This document shows, one piece after another, positions 8,696-18,637 of a DNA stretch of 64,000 nt. The notes under the pieces were generated by a model. It worked only from the letters and a program-made list of their open reading frames with translations. It searched no databases and was not told where the DNA came from. The position numbers and the translations under genes were made by a program. Within the stretch, counting starts at the first letter, position 1; each line of letters opens with the position of its first letter. The stretch spans positions 30,380,001 through 30,444,000 of the forward strand of contig NC_083562.1 of the NCBI RefSeq assembly GCF_019925205.1, given 5' to 3'. The DNA comes from Metopolophium dirhodum (Eukaryota; Arthropoda; Insecta; Hemiptera; Aphididae).

Positions 8696-11350
8696 CTCAA
8701 AAATCCTGTTTTGGAACTCCAACGGTATTACACACAAACTTAATGAACTAACAGCTCTCGCGCTCCAACTAAAAACCGACATAATCTTACTTAACGAAAC
8801 TCGTCTATCTCCCTCCACCAACCTTCACATTCCAAATTACTTCACGTACAGGAACGACCTACCGACTACCCGGGGCTCGCGCCTCACGGCGGCACGGCCG
8901 TCCTTATTCACCGTCGCATCGTCCACCAACCTATGACTCTTAACACAACCATTCAAACCTCTTCAGTCCTTATCAAACTTAACAACCATGAAATACTTGT
9001 ATCAGCGGTATACAAACCACCTGGCGCCACTCTCTCGACACTTGACCTAGACTTACTTACCCAAAGCGCGGAATGGCAAATATCGGCAGGCGATTTCAAC
9101 GCCAAACACCCACTGTGGTACAGCCACTCAACAAACGCAGCCGGCCGTGTTCTCTTCGATCACGTTCAACAATCGGACTATGTCATTACTGCCCCCTCTT
9201 CCCCCACACATTTTCCCACTTACACCCGTCACAGACCCGACGTACTCGACATCGCCCTCGCACGTCTACCATACCCGACCCAAATCGAAAACCTCAACGA
9301 ACTATCTTCCGACCATAACCCTCTATACTTCTTGAGACTATGTACTCCGATCTCATCGTCTCCTCCTACTACTAACCGCTTCATTAACTGGACAAAATAC
9401 AAAACGATCCTTACCAACTTACCAAACTCTCCCGTACCACCGACAAATGACAAACATTCAATTGACCTAGCAGTCGATTGTCTGACCAAAAACCTGCAAC
9501 ACGCTATCGAAGCTAGCGTATTTACTCCTAAACTCAAAAACTCGTCCCTCTTACTTCCCGACTACATAAAACTAGAAATAACTGGAAAAAACCAACTACG
9601 CCGTCTATGGCAGAGAAACCGTGACCCGACCGTTAAACGCCAACTAAACGCCAAAATCGCACTAATTCGTACCTTACTTCTAACTCACAAAACTGACCAA
9701 TGGGACACCTTCCTAAACTCTCTTGACCAACAAGACAACTCCATTTACAAACTCAACAAAAGCCTCCTTCATAAACGTCCAGCTTCTCACCCTCTGACCG
9801 GGCCAAACGGTCTTGTCTTTCCGGCCAAAGACCGAGCCGAGCTGATAGCGGACTCTCTCGAACAACAATTCCAAACCAACCCCGGTCCCGACATACCAGA
9901 AGTGACCGCGTACTACCATTCACTACAAAACTTCAATACTATAAAATCTAACCTGGTCACCACCCCCGGCACCGTTCAAAAAATCATAAGCGACCTTCGC
10001 AAGAAGAAAGCCCCAGGCGATGATCTCATCACCAACACGGCTCTTAAATTTCTTCCCAACAATATCTTACTATCCCTAACGCAAATTATAAACAGCTCCT
10101 TCAGAATCTGCTACTTTCCACTTGCCTGGAAAAAAGCAGTCATAATTTCCATTCCCAAACCAGGCAAAGACCACAACCTACCCGTAAACTACCGCCCAAT
10201 CGCTCTGCTTTCCTCCCTATCAAAAATCTACGAACGACTCATACTCACTCACCTGCAAAACATACTCCGTGACAAAATCCGCCCAGAACAGTTTGCCTTC
10301 AGACCCGAACACTCTACTACCCACCAACTGACCAAACTCACTCGCCAACTCAGCCAGAACTTTAACAACAACATAAACACCGCTTCTATATTTCTTGATG
10401 TGGAGAAAGCTTTCGACAGAGTCTGGCACGCCGGACTCCTTTACAAACTTTCTCAACTCAACATCCCGACCGAAATTATTAAAATCATCGAATTCTTTCT
10501 CACCGACCGCACTTTTATCGCTAAAATCGAAGACTCTTTCTCGTCCACCAGACACATTCTCGCAGGCGTCCCTCAAGGATCCTGCCTATCACCAACTCTC
10601 TACTTGACCTACATAAACGACATTCCGACGACTTCAAAAGCTCATCTCTCGTTATTCGCCGACGACACGATGTTCTTTACTTACGACCACAACCAAAAAC
10701 GAGCAGCCATACAGTTACAACACCAACTTAACCTTGCAACCACATGGTTTCACCGATGGCGAATCAAAATAAACGCGACCAAAACTGTAGGTATCATTTT
10801 CGGACACTCAAATACCACCCACGTACCACCACTACTACTCGACAACCACTCCATTAACTGGTCCGACAAAGCTAAATACCTCGGCGTCACCATCGGGCGC
10901 AAACTCACTTTCGGCAAACATATACAAAACATCACCAAAAAGGCTACCCGCATCCGTGGTATGCTTTACCCCATACTAAATCGCACTAGCCCCGTCCCAA
11001 CGACAACGAAACTTAACATACTAAAACTTTACGTCTCACCGATCCTAACGTACGCTGGCTCTGCTTGGGCACCCTATATAGGACCCTCTCAATGGAACCT
11101 CATTGAATCCGTCAAAGACATCGGCATACGCACCATAACGCGTATGCCCACTATCGTTAGAAATTCGGTCCTTCTAAAATCGACAAATTTCAAATCTATT
11201 CAAAACTCCATTCGCTCCCAAACCAAATCAATGTTCTACAAAAATTCTTTCTCGAATCATACCCACATCCGACTTCTAGGTAAAACACACCCTCCCCCAA
11301 ATACTAAACGTAAATTGAAACCCTACCCACTCCCTTGGGCGGACCAATAA
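8688..11350 (+). pseudogene. LINE ORF2 (endonuclease / reverse transcriptase), single frameshift
   Basis: Starts at ATG 8688 in the ATGAATAA overlap with ORF1. Endonuclease motifs: ILFWNSNGI, ILLNETRL, SAVYKPPGA, ISAGDFNAKHPLWY and LSSDHNPLYF. One base is missing near 8878, so the first 82 codons are out of frame with the remaining 805 codons (8933-11350). The long frame holds an intact-looking reverse transcriptase: NYRPIALLSSLSKIYERLI, EQFAFRPEHSTT, SIFLDVEKAFDRVWHAG, AGVPQGSCLSPTLY, LSLFADDTMFFT and YLGVTIGRKLTF. A C-terminal domain without RNase H ends the protein. Apart from the one frameshift this is nearly a complete Jockey-superfamily protein, so the insertion may be comparatively young. 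Confidence 0.9.
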
Positions 11351-11491
11351 GTCTAACCATTTCTTCTTAATTTCCATCCACTAGTAGAGGCATAAGCCTG
11401 GAATAGTAAACGGCATAGCCATCCCTTTCAAAGCAAAGTCAAGTGTCCACAACATTTCAGTCGTCAGCAAGTCTATATACAACTATTCGAA

Positions 11492-11872
11492 ATGGCTCCG
11501 GGAGGAAAATCGGCTGGTAAAGCAATGAAGAAGTCGTCCGGCAAGGCACAAAAGAACATCGCCAAGTCCGACAAGAAGCGCAAGCCCAAGAGAAAAGAAT
11601 CGTACGCAATCTACATCTACAAAGTGTTGAAACAAGTGCATCCCGACACCGGTGTTTCGTCCAAAGCCATGAGCATCATGAACAGCTTCGTCAACGACCT
11701 GTTCGAGCGCATCGCCGCCGAATCCAGTCGTCTGGCCCACTATAACAAACGTTCGACCATAACCAGCCGGGAAATCCAAACTGCCGTCCGACTCTTGTTG
11801 CCCGGTGAATTGGCAAAGCACGCCGTCAGTGAAGGAACCAAAGCTGTGACCAAGTACACCAGCTCCAAATAA
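11492..11872 (+). CDS. H2B: histone H2B
   Basis: Complete 126-residue core histone, partner of H2A in the nucleosome. A Lys-rich N-terminal tail (MAPGGKSAGKAMKKSSGKAQ) precedes the histone fold: RKESYAIYIYKVLKQVHPDT, SSKAMSIMNSFVNDLFERIA, KRSTITSREIQTAVRLLLPG and the C-terminal KHAVSEGTKAVTKYTSSK. Only conservative differences from the consensus are seen (VSSK for ISSK, NDLF for NDIF, AESS for AEAS). It has no intron, and the stem-loop lies 34 nt after the stop, as in S-phase histone genes. Its own promoter (about 6957) is separated from the ATG by a 4.4 kb LINE; only 52 bp of leader remain next to the ATG, including an initiator-like CATTTCAGTC. The coding frame is intact, so it may still work from a new start site, as a LINE-fused transcript, or be recently silenced. 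Confidence 0.95.
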   Translation: MAPGGKSAGKAMKKSSGKAQKNIAKSDKKRKPKRKESYAIYIYKVLKQVHPDTGVSSKAMSIMNSFVNDLFERIAAESSRLAHYNKRSTITSREIQTAVRLLLPGELAKHAVSEGTKAVTKYTSSK

Positions 11873-11905
11873 TTCTCTCGTTTTGTGAAATATCATTACT
11901 AAAAT

Positions 11906-11921
11906 GGCCCTTTTCAGGGCC
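11906..11921 (+). terminator. histone 3' stem-loop of H2B
   Basis: GGCCCTTTTCAGGGCC, identical to the H3 stem-loop, starts 34 nt after the H2B stop codon. It is the SLBP-bound processing signal of replication-dependent histone mRNAs. Confidence 0.95.
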
Positions 11922-13518
11922 ACCAATCGCTATAAAATTTCTGTTTTTTTGTTTTTAACAACCATTGTTTTGAACTGGGGAACTATTGCAGTAGGTATGA
12001 CATTTACAGTGTACAGAGCGGGGAGCACTGGGTGATTATCAAAACAACGAGAAAAATACTAAAATAGAATAAAATAAAATAATAATATATTATTATAAAT
12101 ACAATAGATATTGATGGCCGTTGTGCGGGTATTACCGTCGAAAATAAGAAATTCGGCAAAACATTCAGAAAATTACTAATCGTATGGACACGGCAAATTT
12201 CATTATTATGTGTTCACTGTCGGTCGATCCGTTATAATGAAAAAAACAAATATATGGAACCGTCTTGGTGGAAAAATTACCATCTTCCAACTTCAAGTTA
12301 CAGGTACACGGTTGTACCAATTAACCAAAACGATATTGTAATATTTTTGACCTAAAAAAGTGTTTTATTATAACATTATCATAATATCCCAGGTGGCAAG
12401 ATGACATTGTATTTATGATTAAAAAAATATCATTAAAACTGAATTACAAAGACTTCACATTGCGGCGTATGGATGATGTGTACATTTGCGTAACATTATA
12501 GGAAATGTATGCTTGATATGTTTTGAATTGATTATAATATTAACAATTATATTCAGGACATTCTAATACAATATAATATTTTGCAATATTTATGATTTAA
12601 TGTTATCGAGACTTAAAATAATAATTATTAACGGGGTTGCCTGTCTGGGCGAGTCATGATTTTTAATAGTTAGTCGGAAAATTGACAGTCGATCAAAATT
12701 CTCGTCATCGTTTGTATTTTTATTATTTTCAAAAAATAAATATATACATTTATATTAATAGTTTTGGAGACATTTTGGACATTTTGGAGGATTCCATAGA
12801 TAGGTGCTGGTGAAGCTGCTGATTAACGAATCAGAATAAACAAACAAAACACTAATTACATAATTAAACATATTATATTTTATTAACAGTTAACAGTTTA
12901 AATGAAAATAATATTATTGATACAAAAGATATAAATTTTTTAATTCAAACATAATAAATTAAATTTACAAAAATCGCAGTGAAAATCATAGTTAAACCTA
13001 AGTGGAAAAAGACAATGTTACTAAAATAATAAAATGTAATATAGGTATATTTCATTTTTATATAAATAATTTTAAAAATAAAATAAGAAAAAAAAGATTA
13101 TTAATAATGAAGAAAACCATGGGTATATAAATTAATTAATATTTTAAAAGGTTGGAATATACAATACAATAATTACAATAATTACTAATTAAATATATTT
13201 TTAAAGTTAATATTATTTATGATACACTTTTTATTTAAATCATTCAGTTTAACAAAAAATAATATGGGAAAAAATAAAAGATTTAAACTTTTGTAGGAGA
13301 TAATATGTTCTCTCTCTCTATATATATATATTGTTTATGTATATATACGATGTTGTGAATTCTCGTAACTAATTGATTGTTTTTTTCGCTTTTTTATAAG
13401 CCATGTCATAATTGACAAATTGTGTCATAACTGCAGATAGGACAAACTCGGAAGAGTAGATACCTAAAATAAGAATAAATAATTACTAATTGATACATGT
13501 TAAAAAGGGACATGTACA
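11922..13518. other. intergenic AT-rich DNA
   Basis: No gene is supported. It contains the H2B 3' flank with the motif near 12209-12235 shared with the H3 flank (see 1082), plus simple AT-rich sequence and a short TA run near 13316-13330. No histone H2A, H4 or H1 gene was found on either side of the pair. Confidence 0.4.
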
Positions 13519-14102
13519 CAAGGCCGGATTAAGGGGGACACGGTCCTGTGGCCCATCTTTATCCCCAAAATATATTTTTTTAACACGTCCAATAGTTTTC
13601 AAAAAAAAATTATTTAGCTCTTGTAAATTAGGTATTTCAGTTAAAAGTAAGACTATACTAAACTTTAGAAGACCATAGTTAATAACCTAGCGGACCAAAA
13701 TTGATTATTTGACTGTCAAAATGTTCAGAAAAAAGCTTTATCGGAATCCATCAAAAAATAAAGTGGTTACCATTTGAAAAAATAAAGTTGATTTTATTAT
13801 TGGTACAACTGTGTGTATAAAAAATTTTAAAATGTTATAAAAAAATTGTCTGTTAAAAATAAAGAAACACGTCTTTTTTTTTTATTTTAACAAAACTATA
13901 TATCATCGATCGATAATTGTTAAAAAAAACCCACGTACAATGACATAGGATACACTCTGTATATTTTTTGTATAGTAAAAAATTATACAATGATATAAAG
14001 TCGTTAATATGTAATGATACAATTATTTTGAAGTTAAAGTTGAAAGGGGGCTCACTAAGTGTATAGTGTCCTGGGGCCCAATTGATCCTTAATCCGCGCT
14101 TG
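13519..14102. mobile_element. non-autonomous hAT element with 8-bp TSD
   Basis: Terminal inverted repeats CAAGGCCGGATTAAGG (left) and CAAGCGCGGATTAAGG (right, complemented) bound 584 bp. Both ends are flanked by a perfect 8-bp duplication CATGTACA (13511-13518 and 14103-14110). The CA ends, the 8-bp target duplication and the GGCCGGATTAAG-type terminus are typical of the hAT superfamily. Next to each end is a GC-rich piece (GGTCCTGTGGCCC / GTCCTGGGGCCC). No transposase is encoded. Confidence 0.9.
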
Positions 14103-14110
14103 CATGTACA

Positions 14111-14988
14111 AGACATTAAATTTAGTTTGTTATAACATGTGACTTACATCAAAATATAATCTACCTACTAATATAGTACATAATATTGACAATGTGATAA
14201 TGTTTATCATATCTGTGTATCAAGGAATCAAATAATATAAAAAATAATAAAGAAAGTAACAAATCCAGATAAATTGGAGATTATAGCAAATATAGGATAG
14301 GTTTTTTAGTTTATAGGTGTTTATTTGTCATAAGAAACCTGGTTTCTAACTTAAATGTAATAAGGTTTGTATTATTTTGTTTACGTACATGTTTACTAAA
14401 ACTATTAGTACAAAACTTGAGAAGTAGAACACATATTGGATTGTTTTGTTAAAAAAATATTCATAAAAATTATAGACATTTTCTTGCGAAATAATATTCT
14501 GCAAGCATTGTACAGTGATAATTGTAAATTTGTAATACCTACATTAAATAATAATTCTAAAGAAAGTATGTGTATCAAATGGCATTTGTTGTTTCTTAAC
14601 ATATTAACATGTAGGGTAAAAATACTCAAACGACTATAAAAAAATCAAAGACTAATGACCTGTATTATTAATCTGCATTTAAGTTAATGTTGAACCAAAA
14701 ATTTGATAAAGATGGTCATACTAAATAAATGTTTGTTTAAAAAATGTTAGTAGGACATTTCTTTCTTATATAGCCCCTTCCTTCCTTCTACACAGTTATA
14801 TAATATTATGAGATTGAGATGTTGTTTTTATTAATTTATTAAAAAGGATCTTGATGCCAAAGGTGACCATTATATTATATTTAACACTTAAAAAATGTGA
14901 CATACACATAAGTGTCAGCCAATTTAAATTAGAACCATAATATGATTAACATATCAAGAGTTCTAAAACAATTAGACAAATATAAAAG
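14111..14988. other. 3' flank of the PTIP gene
   Basis: Presumed 3' UTR and downstream DNA of the minus-strand PTIP gene. Two AATAAA poly(A) signals on the minus strand (complements of TTTATT at 14827-14832 and 14835-14840) lie about 150 nt past the stop at 14989. No further coding exon could be recognised here. Confidence 0.45.
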
Positions 14989-17900
14989 TTAATTGGCTTT
15001 TAAAATATTCAAATAAATGTTTAGCATTTGCTCACCATAAGATGATCGAATAAGATCAGAAACTAAATGAAGATCATTATTGGATGCGATTACGATATAT
15101 GTGTTAGGTTCAAGTTCTTGTATAGCTCTCAATGATCTTCTTTGTTTTTCAACAGTTCCACCGGCTGATTCTATTATTTGACGAACAATAAATACAGATG
15201 GATGAGTAACTCCCGGAGTCACATAAAATATCTTTCCTTTGAATAATTCATGTCGATTTGGATTAGATAATATTTTATGTACTTTACAAATTACTTTTTG
15301 ATCTACAGAAACTTCTTCAATCGTATAAATTGCTTCGCCTAAAATTACATTAAAACATATTAAACATATATAACATACATTCGTTTATAATTCAATGTAC
15401 CTAAAAACATATGCTGAGTAGAAGAATCCTTAAGCCATTCGGCGCTCACAATATGTTTAACAGTTGAAACGCAACATAAAAATTTTGTAGTTCTAACAGA
15501 TTCTTTCATTACTAAATGAGTAGCATCTGAATAAATTTTAGCAATTGTGCCACCAAGTTGTAAGACCATCTGCAAGAAAGAACATATAACTGTAGTAATC
15601 ACACATTTTAAAATATTTCAAATAATAATATAGTATACCCGTTGTTCTTCTTTTCCCAAGCCAAATCCAGAAAGCATGACACATGGACGATATTCTATTG
15701 GTGGTGGGTTGATATTTGTAATGATTATATCCGCTGTACTTAAGTCATTATTTTCTTGGTCTGGAAAATTAGCATTTGGTCTAGGCCGTTTTCTTTTAAC
15801 GGGAACATGATTATTACGTACTCTGTCATATGATTCTTGGGTAACGTTAATTGGCATTTTCCATGCCCCTATTACACACAATGTCAATATTAATTTAAAA
15901 AAAAATAATGATTGTATCAATAACTGTCAGACAATTTAATTAAATCCTAATTGTTTAACCACTTTATAAATATTAGAAGTATCTTACCCATTAAGTGAAG
16001 AACCAGGTTATAGTCAACTCTGAATGGATTGTTTAGATTGAATTGTTGATACTTGACATTCTCTGGTTGATACATACACGATAAATGACCAAAAAGAATT
16101 TCATTTAGCCACTGCACATTGACCACTGGTCGATTAATATCTCTAGCTTTTTTAACTTTTTTACCTTCTAATCTAAAACCATTAAACCACAATTTAGGAA
16201 TTTGGTAAACACATAAAAATAAATATAAATCAACATTACTATTTAAATAGTAATTGTACATACTTTCTTGTAACTAAAATATTGTTGTCAGCAGAAAAGT
16301 AAGATGTAACACGTGCACCAGTCAATTCTATCATAAATTTAACACGATTACGTTCATCACTCTCAAAATTTGTCAGTGATATCAACATCTGTCGGCAAGG
16401 TCTCTCCTCACTATACGGAGTAGGAAAATGAAGGGCATACCAAGGTGGCATAAGTTGTTGTTTGGTTATTATATCACTTAGCCAGTAGGCCGTAATACAT
16501 CTTTTTCCATCACGTAAACCCTAATAACAGATTTAACAATGTTACAATTGGTAAAAAAAAATAAAATCATTAATTTTTAACTTATTACATTACCTGTTGA
16601 ACAAGCGGATGTTTTTGAGTTTGACAAAGAATATGTGTAAGACGCAGGGTGTAAGATGGTTCAATTTCTCCACCGTAATCCAGAATGATTTGTTTCCAGG
16701 TAGGTACATCTTTTATGGTATCGGGACATCGATCATATTCAACAATCAAAAATATACAACCAAGCAAACACTTGTCGGGGGGTACTAAATATTAAAAAAA
16801 AAAAAATGTTTTAATCTCATTTGCATATGATGATGGTACATTTTAAATACATTTGAGATTTGGATTGTGTCCAAAAAATCTAGCTTGATGAGGAAGTTGT
16901 TGATGACCAACAGTTTGTCCGGCTGCACTTTTTGCCAAGACTGCCGCAACTCTTACAGCAGCCGATTGGTTGTAGTTTGCAGGTACTGTTTTACTAGCAA
17001 CAGTTGGTTGAACAGCTGCACGACCTACTACTTGAGGAGCACGGTTTGTTGCAGTACTGTTGGTAACATTATTTAAAACTGTTCGAGACTATTTGCAAAC
17101 ACAAAAAAGAATATATATGCATTAATTTATTTAACATTACAATACAATACTGTTACATAACTGTACTGATAAAGTACCTGATATGTGCCTTGAGTACTGC
17201 CTTGTTGTTGTGCAGCATGATGTTGAGCAGTCATCAATCTTAATTGTCCTGCAGCACTAATTTCTTGTCCTGACATTTGCTATAAAAGTCATAAATTTAG
17301 GTAAATAAATGTATGCCATATATTTTTACATTACAAATGAAATATAAATATTAGCATGTTATTTTATTGAATAATGGTATCAACTAGTATTGTTATAATT
17401 TGTTATAAACAAACTCATGCTGTAATAACAAATATTCATTGTATATTATATTAGCAAGTCATAATTTTTGTTTTAAACTAATAATATGATTAGATTTATA
17501 ATGTAAGTCAGTAGATCTAGATAAACAATTTTTGTTAATATTGTAGAATAATTATAAATTAGACTTCATTACATTAGCAACACCAAAAAACCATATTGAA
17601 TTATCAACGATAAGTTTTGTTAAAAATTATATAAGATTAGATTAATAAGCAATACATTAATGTTTATGTTAAATTAGTACAAATATAATAGATATATTTA
17701 TAAAACAATAAAAACTGCTAGTATTAAATACAAAAAGGATGTCATTTATAGGATATTAATTTAAACATGGAAGTATCATAACTTCATAGTATGCTTAAAT
17801 TGTCTTTAATATCCTAAACAATATTATCGATAGTGTAGATTAGAATGACCATGCATTAGCTCAATATTAGAAATCAACTGAATGAAGTTATGCACATAGA

Positions 17901-18580
17901 GATGTGTCTACGAAGACAAAATTCAAAACAGCGTTGGTCCATCGTGTGTTTACTTTTTACCTGTTGCTGTGTTGAAGTGGACGACGATATGCCATTTTGT
18001 AAACGTATACTTAACATATTAGCAAGCGCAGTTTTGGTCTTAGGGTTTACAACCAACGCTTGTTGATTTGATTGAGATGTTTGCTAGAAAAATATGATGA
18101 TATTGATGCAATCATAATAGCAACAATATTCCATTTATCCAAAAATAAATTGGATATTTGTATGCATAATAAAACATAATATTACAATTAAACTGTATGA
18201 TTTTGATTTCACCTGAAATCGTAAGCTTAGTAACAAGATAAATTATAAGAAATTATTCAACAGTGATATATTTTGTAATGCTTTGATTACATTGACATAG
18301 AATAATAGTGGATTATTATTCTAAAATTTAACACTAAAATTGTGATTTTAATGAAAACCTTTGAGAAATTTAAAAAAAAATATTTGTGTTTAATTTCCAA
18401 TAAATAGGGATGTGTTATCAAAATTAAATTTTTAATATCAGAAGAGAGCCCATTGAAGTTGAATGAATAATTTCCTTGCTTTGAATCTAAATTAAAATTT
18501 TAATTTTAATTTTGATCTTAAAATTTAAATTGATTAACTATTTTTTAGATCTTACAAGTATATACAAAAATCATCAATTT

Positions 18581-18637
<57 letters not shown>

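Larger units (their letters stand above)
7055..11439 (+). mobile_element. full-length Jockey-like non-LTR retrotransposon in the H2B leader
   Basis: Second, clearly diverged copy or sister family of the 2361-6764 element: same 5' start (AAGACGTCCTCTGCC), same 5' UTR repeats, same ORF1/ORF2 organisation, same 3' UTR and AAAGCAAAG end. It is in sense orientation to H2B and ends 52 bp before the H2B ATG. TCAAGT plus a CATTTCA motif occurs both right after its 3' end and 60 bp before its 5' end, compatible with a long target-site duplication. ORF1 carries a stop and a frameshift, and ORF2 a frameshift. Its defects differ from those of the left copy, so the two are independent insertions rather than one duplicated block. 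Confidence 0.87.

Noticed and set aside
2361..11439. The two LINEs as one inverted duplication of a single insertion
   Set aside because: They differ at many bases, carry different frameshifts and stops, and abut different genes (H3 and H2B) with different flanks. Independent insertions fit better.
11469..11474. TATATA just before H2B as its TATA box
   Set aside because: It lies only about 18-23 bp before the ATG, leaving no room for a normal start site and leader.
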